This document shows, in pieces, positions 46,088 through 58,500 of a stretch of 64,000 bases of DNA (the stretch's first letter is position 1; each line of letters opens with the position of its first letter). The stretch lies in assembly GCA_000708835.1 (NCBI GenBank), contig DF236981.1:1-64000 (forward strand), written 5' to 3'. A model generated the notes under the pieces. The model searched no databases, was not told the origin of the DNA, and saw nothing but the letters and a program-made list of their open reading frames with translations. This stretch comes from Klebsormidium nitens. Lineage: Eukaryota > Streptophyta > Klebsormidiophyceae > Klebsormidiales > Klebsormidiaceae. Both the position numbers and the translations under genes were made by a program.

Positions 46088-47920
46088 GGTGCCTCGTGCT
46101 CAGCCCAGCGGCCCCCTGGCGCCCAACCTGGTTCAAGCTGCTACAGGGCAGCGCTTCGCTGAAAGAGGGCGAAGGAGGAGGCAACTGCTCACTTTGTACC
46201 TGGTAGATTCACGAACTTTGACACTACTTTGATTGAATGGACACCACCGAATCGCGAGCACCCCACTTCTGGGCCACCTCCGAAACCCGATCACCTGTGG
46301 TGTCAAAATAACATTGTCAGGAAGGAAAGACGATAGCTGCGGTTGCCTGCGAAACGAAACTCGCCGTGAAACAAATGCCCAGTATGGCTGCGCAACAGCT
46401 TGCCCCGCATACAGTAATCTCAAGAACGCTGCCGATGCTGGTGGCTGAGATGGGCGAACTCCGAGGTCCCCCGTTTTGCTGAAATGGCGACTGTCGCCAC
46501 TGCTCCTCGTTCAGGCTTCCTCTAGAATTCATGAGAGTCCAAGCCTGTAGTGATGTCACCGATAGCAAACCCTTCACATACCGTGCAAGCTCTACGGAAT
46601 GAAGCTCCAGGGATTCATACGTTAAGGGTGTCTATCCGTACGTCATCGCCGGCTCGTCAGGGGCTAGTATCCCATGTCAATTGGTCAAAGATTGTGTCTT
46701 TACTGCTGACCAAGGTGGGGCACATTCGTCCTTTAGATGCTATCTGGTCCTCCTTGATGTGTATCTATGTACGTTTTGCAATCTCAATGCTGTGAACTTG
46801 AAGTAGGGTGTCCCGACACATTCTGAAGTGCATTTGCATGAACAGGCAGTGTGACCAAGTGTAAACATTGCAAGCTCCACTGTAAGATACGGAAAGTATG
46901 GTGCGTTTCTTACGCCACTCAGCCAGGTGGACTTTATATGCAGAATGAAAGAGCAACTTGGCCAACTCTTGTTTGGCACCCATTTGCAGGCTCGTCTTGT
47001 GACCGGAGGGCCCGGCCTTCAATGACAAAGTGAGGGTGCTATGCTGGTTCAGGATCCAGAAAGTTTTCAGCTTCTCAACGTAGCGTATCAATCAGTGCTG
47101 ATGCTCTTAATCTAAAGGCACAGCTCTAGCTACGTTCAGCCCGTTCAAATCAATGCGTTGTCTTTTGAAAAGTTCTTTGCAAAGCTTCTAAAGATACAGA
47201 ATCTATTCTTGTTTGGAGAAGTTCAGTTGCTGACCTGCAAACCAGTTGGCTTCTATAGTTGCCACCACCTCAGCATAAGAATGCTCCTTGATTGAAACAC
47301 GTTGACTGTGAAGAATAGATTCAACGAACTTCAAGCAAGAAAATCACACCAGATTAGAGTTGATAGACAACCTCGTAAAAGCAAACAAGAGAAGGAATCG
47401 TCTCACTCTGGCAAGAAGCCCCAAGTCTGTTGGCAAGAGATTGTATCTCCCGTATTCCTTCTGAACATACCCTTTTTGTTTCTGTCCAGCTGAGGTCAAT
47501 CCTGGAAGTATCGGGACACCACTGGTGGGCCACTCATGGCCCACAACCCGCCACCGGACCTCGGGCAGGAGGCTTCTGCCAGGCCGGTTGAAGAACAGGT
47601 CAGGAGGCGCCAAAGAAACCCCCTGTGAAGTCCCCTACATATCAAATAATTCTCACTAACAGCACAGCTACAAATCACTGAGGAGAAGATAACGCCTGCC
47701 TCTGTGCAATTTGCGCTTGAATCAAGTGTCCCGATCTGAGCTCACACAGTCATGAGCTACATGATCTCATAGTTACATGTTACGTCACCATGCATGTAAC
47801 TTGATCTTCATGTGGATCATCCTTCTGTCTCGCGGTCTAGCTCTTATGCCCCGATTGGTCCAGCCTTCGGTCTTCTGGCATGGCCTCAAAAACTCAAAAC
47901 ATTCTACACTGTCCTTTCAG
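46088..47920. promoter_or_regulatory. Divergent intergenic region between L27a and SGF11
   Basis: It contains the L27a promoter and, probably, the unidentified first exon of SGF11. Open frames here are short and unsupported. No TATA box, RNA gene or repeat stands out. Confidence 0.4.
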
Positions 47921-50787
47921 ATACTGGAGATTTATGAAGACCTGCTCGACGGTTTCCTGGTAGACATTGCGTCTGAAGTGCATCGCGAGGCGGCCCTAGG
48001 CCCTGCTGCCCGGCCCCCTGACGAGCGGCCCCCCCTCCCTGAGCCTAGTCTTCCCCCTGGGCTGCCCCCCATCCCTGTTGCCAAGATCCCCAAGGACTGC
48101 CGGGTGGATGTTTTTGGGCAGATCATCCCGCCTGTGCCAACGGACAAGTTCAACTGCCAAAACTGCGGCAGCGTCGTAGTCGCCAGCCGCTACGCGCCGC
48201 ACCTTGAGAAATGCATGGGCAAGGTGCGTCAGGAATGGCTGGTTTCTGCGGGGTCGCAACAGAAGTGCGTTCATTTCGTTGACAAATTCGTTTCATGACG
48301 AATGTGATTTGTCACCGCCGCCTGCTACCATATGCCCGCAACAGATGATCACTTCCAATCTCCCTCCAGTAATATACCCATAGCTACATTGAGAGGGTTC
48401 ATCCTAGAAGTTCCTTCTTCCGATCCCTCTCTTTTGGGTTTCTTCCATTCTATTGTTTCTAAGAGCTGCCCCCTTCGTCCTTTTGCAGGGTCGCACCGCG
48501 TCGCGCGCTGCGTCGCGTGCTCTTGCCAGCCAGCAGAATGCGCGCCGCCTGCGCGCCAGCCCCGCCCCCTCCAGCGGCACCGCCACCCCCCCTCCCAGCC
48601 TGGCGGGGGGCGCCGCGTCCACAGAGGGGGGCCTCGGGACGGGCAGCTCGGGGGGGCTGGGAGAAGAAGGAGGAGCGGACGACTCGTCAGAGGAAAGTGA
48701 CGACGAGGCCAAGGTGGGAGTCCGTGTCGCGTTTCGAGAAGGGGCCCTTGAAGCTTACTTGATTCCGCTCTTCGAGCTGCATCGACAAGTAGGTCTTGAA
48801 GCATGATATTGGGTATTGCACCGACAGTGCAGTCCGGATTCTTCGAGTCATCGTTTTTAGGAGAAGGATCGGTGGATTCCGAGAAACGAATGTGCTGAAT
48901 TGTATATCTTTCCAGCTAGCGAGAGTGCAAGGTCAATTGTCACACGACCCAAAAGACTCGCACAAAAGTGTTCTTTTCATACTCCGGGTGATCTAACACC
49001 AAAAACATCGTCTTACCCCTTGACCGAGTTGTATTATCTACCTCGAGACTGAGAAACACTGTCTTCGTCGGATCAATAGAGTCTTATCAATCTCGAGATC
49101 TGGATTCGTACATCCACCTTAATGAAGCTCATTCTCAATCAAGCAATCAGCGTCGGCGTATTGAAACAGATAAGCCGTGTCTGCCCTCCAGGATTCTTCG
49201 TACGGCCCTGGGGGGAAGAATCGAGGTGGTCGAAAGGGCGGCCTGCGAAAGCTTGGCCCGCAAAAAAAGGGGCGGTCGGTTCGGCGGGGCTCGCCCCTCG
49301 CACGGCGCGAACTGCAGGGGTCGGGGAAACCCCGAGTGGTGCTAAGCCAGCCGCCCGTGGTCCAGGTAAACAAACCCCGCCCAACCTGTTGATCCTCAAA
49401 ACCGTGTAGCCGGTACTTTCCTCCGTCCAATATAGCGGACCTCTAAGGGGGCATCGTGTGACCCGAAGGCCTCGGCGACCCGATAATTCGTCTGCCCGCA
49501 GCTCGGTGGCTGAATCCGGTACTACGTGTTTTCTTCTCGCCGACACGAAAGCAGAGTATTACCCGAAATGGCCGCCGCGATACCACGTAGTTAGACGCCC
49601 ACTTTAACCACGAGTCAGGCACACGACGCACTGGTAGCTCGGCGGTCGAGTCTCCCTTGCTCGATGGCGGTGCGCCGCGCGCGTGCAGGTGATTGCCGGG
49701 GACGGCGCGGGAAACGGCGGGAAAATCATCATCCCGGCAGGGTGGGCGGCACGCGCCGCGCAGCTGCGACCAGGCTCCGCAGAGAGGCGAGGTGCGCGGA
49801 GCAACCGTCCGCCGCTCCGATAGCTCGTTCTGCCCAGCTGTTCCTTTTCTCTACGCTCAGAAGCCTATTTATGCGTCGGCAAAGACCTGGAGACAGACCA
49901 GGAAGTCGCGCAAGCCTCCCAAGTTTAGTCTCGTCTTTGCTTTCGAGTGCGAGTCAATCTACGTTTGGGATATGCTCGAACTCAGGAGAGTTTTTGAAAT
50001 TTTTGCGCCGCTCGGGAACGAGGTACGCATGTCCGGGCGTCGATCTCACCCGGAGTGCTAGTTCATACAGGGGTGAGCGCACCTGTGTGGTCGCCCGATC
50101 CGCCAGCCGCGTGTGAAGTCGCAAACGAGACGTCTCCGGACGAGGCACCAACGACGTCGGTGCCTACCTCCAACAACGAAAAGGTGCGCTGCTTCCAGGC
50201 ACAGGATTATCGCGGATCGCTAACGCCGCGCTCGATAGCTCGAAACGACTCTCCTGCTTTGTAATCGCAAATGTTCCTCTCTGGATTGGACGAATAGATG
50301 GCCCTCGATGCTCTAGAACTACAGGTTTTCTGAGTAACAACTTTTAGGCAATCGCGAGCATACAGTTTGCAAGATGACACGATTTTGACCTTTTCGCGGG
50401 CCGGAGAAAGCATTGCCCCGCCGTTTCACTGTCCCAGCTGCAATACAATCTCTTGGGTCCCTGCTGCAGCGGCGGCGCGAGCAGTACATGAGCGTAAACG
50501 CCCCATTCGATCAAGCGTCGTTAGTTTCAGAAAGCTTACCAGAACCATCAGAAAACTTTAGCGTGGGTAGGGGCCGGGGCAGGCGTGCCTCGAACGGGAG
50601 GGGCCGGGGGGGTCGAAGGAGGGGGGGAGGAGGGGGTGGTAGAACGAGTGTCGATAGCGTTGCTTTAGGCGAAACTAACGAAGATCTAGCAGCCGAACAA
50701 GTACGAAAGCGGCAGAAAAAACCTCCAGTAAAGTACAAGGAAGAGAGTGCGCTTCGAAGCGGAAGCATGGTGGTCCTCGACGAATAG
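47921..50787 (+). CDS. SGF11: SAGA deubiquitination-module subunit SGF11, with long basic/RGG extension
   Basis: Five exons, all phase 0: 47921-48223, 48489-48713, 49192-49365, 49861-50022 and 50470-50787 (TAG), 393 residues plus any first exon. Exon 1 of the model (after CTTTCAG) begins ILEIYEDLLDGFLVDIASEVHREA, the helix that packs into the SAGA DUB module. It is followed by a Pro-rich linker and the SGF11 zinc finger CQNCGSVVVASRYAPHLEKC (C-x2-C-x11-H-x3-C). The family helps the Ubp8-type protease remove ubiquitin from histone H2B. Exon 2 is the usual RTASRAASR basic/Ser-rich linker. Exons 3-5 add a Lys/Arg/Gly-rich tail, an aromatic segment (IYVWDMLELRRVFEIFAPLG) and an RGG-like cluster, and are less certain. 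The true start is unresolved: an in-frame ATG at 47777 gives a hydrophobic leader atypical of the family, so a separate short first exon is more likely. Confidence 0.75.
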
Positions 50788-52590
50788 CGGGCGGCCACTG
50801 ATACGGGAACCATCAGAAAGCTTTAATCGGTGCAGCCAATGAATGCGCGCTTAGGACGGTTTGAAAGTCATTGATCAGCTCAGAGGACCTCAGCACTGCT
50901 CGCCTAGACTCTTGCCCAGCTCTTTGTTTGCAGGCATAACTGAGTTAACCATCGTCAAGTCAGGCAAATCATACGTCGTTCGGTTGGCCGGCCATCTGGC
51001 AAGTGTGCCCTGCACAAATCAAGTCGGCCGTTTTGCCCTGTTTGGCTCACTGATTTCCTTCCGGTAAAGCATCGTAACATGTTAAAAATTCGCGGACTCC
51101 CTGATGCTGGCATGTGGGACTCATCATCGATCCGCTATCAAGAGTGGCTGTGTGGGTGGAGCTGCATGGCCTGCGCGGCAAACTGGTTCATGATGATTCT
51201 ATCTTTGAGTAGTAATCGACTAAGTCTAACACTGTAACTGTGGTCCCAGCTTGATGCTGCTGTGGCGCAGCGCACCATGAGCTCATCTTACAACGTGTAC
51301 AGACAGGCTCGTTCGTTCTTGCAAAAATCAGCGCAGCATCAGTATAGAATGCAGAAACCATATGCACGTGCGCACCGAGTGACCCGTGACCATGTACTGC
51401 ATATGCGCAGTATATCGTATGGCCGGTCACGGGTCGCTCGATCAGTGCGCGGGTGGCGAAAATAATAGTTTTTAGCTGAACGTACTGAACGTGACTGCAC
51501 ATGTGTATGAACGGATATACTTTCAAGATGGACGCGTCCGATCAGTAATAATTTTCTAGCTTGCATGTTATAAACACATGTTGATGCTTTGATCGAGAAC
51601 CAAGGCCCGGCCCTCAGTGCCAGCGCGCATGCGTACATACATAATAGGCTGGAGTCCATAGATATGTTTATAAATGCGAGTACGTAGCTGTCTGCTCGAC
51701 TCGCTGGACTGTACTCGTGCACTTGCCCATGCCTGCGCTTAAAGAGGGCTTCACAGGACCGGCCGGGCCAAGTTGTCGTCAACCGCGTACGCTGACTTTC
51801 AATCGTCCGACGATTTTGATCGCGTGACGTCGAAATCGAAAACCGGTGTGAGCCCCATCTGCGCGGCGTGCGGAAAAAGAAGAAAAATTGCTCCGGCCGA
51901 GTTTTGATCGCTCGCTTTCATCCGGTGAAAGTCGAGCGCACTTGCCAGTTGTGCTAGAAATTTCTGTGTGCCCCAATTAAGTTGGATACGAAATGCACCG
52001 GCCGGGCGGTATATGAAGTCTGACGCCCTCTTTAATTCATCTGAGACAATCACGCACAACTTGCATGATGCATTGGTGAATTCGACGCGTGCAGCTCTAC
52101 AACGCCAGCTTTTGAAAAGCTGCCAGACTGTTCATGTCCACATGGACTACGCTCGTCACCAGGTAGAGCCAGTCAAGAGGCCACTCAGTCAGTGCGTGGA
52201 GAGTGGATGATCGACATGCCTAGAACGTCAGTTTGTCTTTATAACAAGTCCAGTCCAGATGTCAGAAGCTCGTCTTATGCATTTCTGTGAGCCCAAAATC
52301 TTGCCTCCGCAAACCTGGACAAGAGCATGCTTTTGTACTTGCTCGCCACAAAGGTCGGTACGCCCTCAGGCAGAAAGTGCGCGAGCTTCTCTCACAGCCT
52401 TCTTCAACGCCCCTGCCTTTTTTGTCCGCACAAACACACTCTCGAGCCTCGCTCAACCCGTCAGGCTTATCGGCCATCAAAACCAGCACGGTTCACACAA
52501 CGCTACTTGGCGGGTCAATGTACAACGCGAACAAGCTGCGAACGTGGTACAAATCTAAAACACGCAACTATCAAAACCGCGGCAACCCGC
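50788..52590. other. Intergenic between convergent SGF11 and TIC62
   Basis: No gene supported. Holds the 3' flanks of both genes and one hairpin-forming inverted repeat listed separately. Confidence 0.55.
51376..51440. repeat. Imperfect inverted repeat, 16-bp arms
   Basis: CGAGTGACCCGTGACC at 51376-51391 pairs with GGTCACGGGTCGCTCG at 51425-51440 (15 of 16 positions), spacer 33 bp. Flanking GTGCGCAC/GTGCGCG words extend the symmetry loosely. It could be a small hairpin or a remnant of a miniature inverted-repeat element; no target duplication is obvious. Confidence 0.7.
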
Positions 52591-55500
52591 TTATTCCCGG
52601 ATGTACGTCTTCTTTACGAGGAGCTCCGCAGGTACGCTATCGTTCTTCGCCCGGTTTTTGACTTCACTCGGGGGAGACGGCATTGGGCTGGTGGGGGGCT
52701 TGAGGTCGGGGTATTGCGTATAAGGGCTAAGCGGCCGGTTGGCATATGGCAAGTCCAGGGATGACGACCGCGGGAATGCGCCGTTGCCTTGGGAAGCCTC
52801 GGCGCCATCGTCTTCGCCGTCTTCGCCTCCTTCGCCGCCCTCCCACGGCCACTTGAACGCTTTTACTGCGGAACGGATGCCAAGTCAGAGTGCGCCCAGA
52901 AGCGAGGCCAGCAGACAGGGAACGACCTCACTCAGACTGTATGTTAATTCTCGTATGAGAGAAATCAGCAGACGAGTTCAATGTCATTTCAAGCGAGGAG
53001 TGGAGGCCATAACCAGCCAGAACGACGAAGTATTTGAAAGTGCTGGGAGCTATGTAGCGGAAACTGCACGGTGAGGTCCAGAACGATTCTTGACCCGACG
53101 TCCCGACGGCTGAACAAAATTGCAGGACACATCTTGCATACTTGGATCAAGAACCCCATGATGCAGCGACAAAGGCGTGATGCCCCGGTGTTGGCAGCTG
53201 ACCTGTCTCGGCTGCTTTCTCGACGGGCTCCGCAATGGGCGCGCCCTCCCACGGCCACTTGAATCCCTTCACGTCCTCCACCACTTCCTCCACCTGCACG
53301 CACACCCGCCCATCCGTGAATCGGCGGTCAAAATGATACCGCAGCCAAGCAGGACCGCTTTCTGGTTATCTCATAACCAGAAATACACGCGGCCAGCCTT
53401 TGGTGTCGCAAGAGTCTGACAGGAGGGAGAAGTACTGCAAGCTGTGCGAAGCATGCCCTTTTTAAAAGCCCCGCGGCGATTGAGCGATAATTAAGACATG
53501 CGAAGCATGTCCTTTTACCCCTCCCCTTAATTCTCGTACAAGAAACGTACTGGCACAGCGATGCCAGATCTCCACAGGCAAGGGACGGATGACGAGCCCC
53601 TTTTCGTGCAATTGCTCGTATCCGCCCCCTTCCGACCTGCCATTCGGTTGCCTCACCTTCTCCTGTGCCGCCTTGACCGGCTCGCTCTTCTGCACGTCCT
53701 TGGCAGTCGCAGTCACCTTGGAGGCGGCCTCCTTGGCAGGGGCCGGGGCAGCATCGACCGCCTTCTCGACAGCCTGCACAGCACACCGTGCCGTCAGCAA
53801 GAGGCTCGCTGTGCGACCGGCCTTTTGGAACACATGCTCGGGGAGCGCAGACGAACGGAGACGATAAATCAAGAGCTTCGAAGAGGTACACGGGAGTAGT
53901 CCCCGCAGTGGCAGACCGAATATATCTTTATAAGGTTCCAACAGGAGTATTTTTGCAGCTGACTTGCCGTGAAGGAAAGCCCGCAGACAGGGGACTGGTC
54001 CCTTGGCACTCCGACTTGGCAGAAATAGGTCAAAAGTAAGGCACACCCCCGCGCTCGTGGCTAGATTGTGACCCACCTTCGGCGCTTCCTTCTTGATATC
54101 GGCCACCACCTTGGGCGCCTCTTTCTTCACTTCCTCCACCACCTTTGGAGCCTCTTTCTTCACGTCCTCCACCACTTTAGGCGCTTCCTTCTTGACCGCT
54201 TCCACCACTTTCGGCGCTTCTTTCTTCGCTTCCTCGACCGCTTTCGGCGCTTCCTTCTTCACCGCTTCCACCGCTTTCGGCGCTTCCTTCTTCACGGCTT
54301 CCACCGCCTTCGGTGCCTCGCTCGTCGTTTTCTCTGCGGCTGCCTTGGCGGCCGCCTGTGCTGCCTCGAGGCCGCTCTTCCCCCCCGCCGGGATGGGCGT
54401 GGGTGACGTGGGCGGTTTCAGATCATCATACATTGTGTACGGGCTCAGGGGCGTCGGCGAGGGGGGGAGGTCCGTCGACTTCTTCGCCTCGGGGGCCGCC
54501 TGTTGCTCCTCTTCCTCCTCTTCGGGGGCTTGCTGCCAGGGCCATTTGAAGCCCCCCAGAGCGAACTTCGGTTTCGACTCCTCCTGCCGGGACTGGTCCT
54601 CGGCGACTGCACCAGAGATGACGCGCTGGCGTTCCTCCTCCTTGCGACGCTCCGCCTCCGCCTTGGCCTTGGCTTCTGCGCACACGGGAGGAGCACGCAA
54701 GGAGTCAGGACGTGACGAGGTCAAATTCAGGGCCTTCCATTGGTCCACTTGTCGTACCTGAACATCGAACTGTCGCGAGCCAATAGTAGAGCTCAAACCG
54801 AGATTCAAGAAGGCCGCGCAGATGCCGTCGATTTCTGTTATGGTATTCGCGACTCACGTCTGTTTGAAAACCCACTGGCTCCAGAAATTCAGGAGCAGTG
54901 CAAACCCGATTCAGATCCAAAACTGTGCCACTTCACATGGCATGTGAGTAGAACACGTCAAAGAAACCGCTTTTAGAGTCAGTTAAAAGAGGGCCCAGCA
55001 AAGCTCCGTATTCATTCTCCCTTTTTCCATCAAAGCGCTCTGCCGACGGACCCGGTTATGCAAGGCCTTCATCGCGCTCAATACAAACCGTCGTCCGGAA
55101 TAAATCCACTCACGCCCGACGCTGCAGGTCTCGTTTCGCCGCTCCTCACCTATTTCCTTCTTCTTGGCTTCCACGTCCGCCTTCTTCTTCTCCTCCTCCT
55201 TCTTTTTCCCCTCCTCCTTCTTCTTCTGATCCGCCTCCGCTCGCTGCTGTGCCAACACACGCGCTTCCTCCTCTTGCTTCTTCCGCTCGGCTTCCTTTGC
55301 CGCCGCCTTCTTTGCCTCCTCTGCGTCCCTCTCCGCCTTCGCTTGCGCCTCCTTCTTCTTCTCCTCTTCTGCTTTCTTCGCCTCTGCGTCCCTCTCCGCC
55401 TTCGCCTGCGCCTCTTTCTTCTTCGCCTCTGCCGCCTCTGCTGCCTCTTGCTCTTTCCGCTTCGCTTCTGCGGCCTTCTTAGCATCCGCAGCCTTCTTTT

Positions 55501-58500
55501 CTTCCGCGTCACGCTGCTTCGCGGCAGCAGCGTCGGCCTTCTCCTTAGCCTGCACCAAGACGAAGATCAGTACATCAAGATTCATGTTACGCCGAGATGT
55601 CGCTGTATTGGCCCTACGAATCGTTTTCTTTGACGGAGTACTGGTATTATCCAAATCAAGGAACGCGACAGTCTGGTCTCTGAAAGATGGGTGAGGGGAA
55701 GTGCGCCTTTGAACGAGAACAGTGAACAAAGAGTGTCGATCGACATTGACAAGAAGTCCGCAGACCTCATTTTGACTGAGAACTCCACAGATCCAACAGA
55801 CGCTATGACATGCCCGAGTGTGCATGATCTCAAACAGGCACTTTGATGTATCTTGGCAAGACCAATCCTCCGTTATGCATGAGGAAGGATCGTCACCATT
55901 TTTGTGCGCGCCGACACTGCTCCGAAAGGCCTGAGCACACTTCCCCACAGCTCTAACAATCCTTTGGCTCTCTACTCTTTTGCATGACGACCGCATCGCA
56001 TCAGCTGCGCTATGCACCCGGGTGTGCACGCGTCCATTCATACGAAGTGACCATCATCTCGACCACTTGCTGATGCGACCTACCGGTCGTAAATCGTCAA
56101 AAGAGCTGCACAAAAGGCGTCTCCCTTTAGTAATACAACTACCATTTCACTTCAAACCTCATCAGCCTCCCACAACCCCATCACCGGCAGACTCGTACCT
56201 GCGCAGCCTTCTCCTTCTCGGCCTCGTCCTTTAGCTTTTGCTCCGCCTTCTCACGCGCATCCTCTGCTGCCTCCTGCTTCTTCTTGGCGGCAGCCGCCTT
56301 GGCCTTGGCCGCGTCTGCCGTGCGCTTGGTCTCGCGGTCAATCGACACTGGGGCCGGACGGCTCTCTTCGCGAACCTCCGCAAGCACCTCGGCGCGCTCC
56401 CTGGCACCGAATCTGCAAGGGAAGCGGTGGGCAAAATTGGACTCCTGATCGTTACAACTGGCAGACCATCAGTAGTGAAGAAGCTCCAGCCAAGGGATCG
56501 ATGCGAGTTCATTCATATGGCTCCGTCGAGCGAATGCCTACTAATCAGGTCATCGCCGCAATTTAAGAATGCCTGGGGCATTGTACCTATCATTTCCCGG
56601 CCGTCCAACCGCGTGGTCACCAACTTTCGAGCATTCCGGATCGACGATCACTCCCAAAACCGGGAAATTCGGAGCAGACCTTCGTGCAACTGAAGAGAGG
56701 CTAAATTATGCAAAGTTGAAAAACTCTGAAATACTCAACCAATAGGACATAAACATAGTACGACAGAACAGGGCAATCTACCTGATTTGCGACTCATATT
56801 GGCGTGCGTTGATGAGCCACCTGTTTCTCATACGGGATGCCAAGAGAGAACCACGACCGGATGGACGTCTAAGAGCTCGAGTTCCGAATGTAAGCATTCC
56901 AACTGAATTAAGGACAAGACCTAGCACACGTCAGCTCACGTCTCTCCCCGCCTGGCGGCCTGGAGCGCTGCCTTCTCAACAGCCCGCGCCTCCTTGGCTG
57001 CCTGCGCTGCCTCCTGCAACTGCGCCAGAAGCTGCTCCGCCTGCGCCTGTGCCTGGGCGGCTTCACGCTCCGCTGCTGCCGCCTCGCGCTTCGCCTCCGC
57101 CTCCTCGGCGCGCAGAGCCTGGACAAGCAAGTTCGTCGGTCAGGTGCTTACAGGTCGATTGCCACGTTCGAGACAAGCCCTTTAGAGATTTGGCATTGTC
57201 CTATAGGTGTGTAACACCCCTTTTGGAGCTTCTGATTCGTCTAATCGCGCCTCAAAGGCCTTGACACGAACATTCGGTTGCCCGGCTTCGATCAGGGCTA
57301 ACCACTGCAGACTGCCTCCCTGAGTAAGAATCCAGGCATTCCGAAGTTCAATTCACGCGTGCTCTGCCAAGCAAAAATTGCGGCGATCTGCCTGGTCAAC
57401 TCAGGAAGTAAGATCTGTGTGGCGGTGTGAATGGCACCTTAAAACAGAGTGTGCGACCGTCGGTTATCTTTGCCCTATCAAAACCAGGATTGGGCTCCGC
57501 ATTTCTTCGCGCCCAATGCTGACATAAGTAGACAAGATCACTAGTATATATAGGCTCTTGAAGCATCCTCGCCCATCGACAGAATATCGCCGACTTCAGG
57601 GTCTGCCGGAAGAACATGCACTTCTGCCATTACCCAGACTCCTTTTCCGTTTCGTTGGGACCCCCCCCTCCCCTTACCTGCAGCTCTGCGGCCACTTCGG
57701 CCCTCCTCTCCGCTGCTATGCGCTGGCGCTCCCTCTCCTCTTCCGCCTCTCTTCTTTGCCGCTCGCGTTCGGCGGCCTCCTCAGCCGCCCGGGCCTCTGA
57801 ACACCAGCCACATAAAGTGTGAGCTGAGATCTAGCCTTGCCAATGCGACTGGAAAATCATTTGGTGAGGCACAGATTGTATTCTCGTGTCCCCGTGTGAA
57901 TGCACTCACCTCGCTGGAGAGCTTTGGCCCATGTTCACAACCCTCAAATCTCCACCGTCCACCTCTTTTCACAGAGAAGAAACTCTTAGCTTCTTTGTAG
58001 TGCAAAACTTTCAACATCGACCCATAGCACAACTCACTATCCCGGTTCCCCATTCCTATCGAAGCCTTTCGACGGCCTTGAATACGTCCACCTCAACCCC
58101 AGGTCCTTTTCTCAGCACAGTCCCCTGACCTCCTGATTCTAAACTTCTAAGTTGTCCCCTATCCCTGCTGCTTACCTGCGTCGCGCCGCTCCTGCTCCCG
58201 CCTGGCCTCCTCCTCTTCCTCCTGGCGCTGCTTCTCGACACGCTCCGCCTGCGTGAGCCCCGTGACGGGCAGTGCCGCCAGCTGCTCCTCCAGGGATACC
58301 AAGGGGGCGTCCGTCTCCGCCACCACCTCGACAATCTTGTTTTCGGACACTGACGGGTTGGACAGGATCGCACCGATCACCTCCGCAACCTGGCGCACAC
58401 AGGTTGGAGTGAGGTCAGGGGTCTTCCTCGTTGGGCACTGCTTGCAGGAAACCAGGATCCTGAGCGTGCAAGCTTTACGACTTGTGTTGGGAGAGACTGC

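Noticed and set aside
55058-55633. 191-codon plus-strand Leu/Phe-rich frame resembling a membrane protein
   Set aside because: Complement of the Lys/Glu-rich TIC62 exon 11; the hydrophobicity is an artefact of reading that exon backwards.
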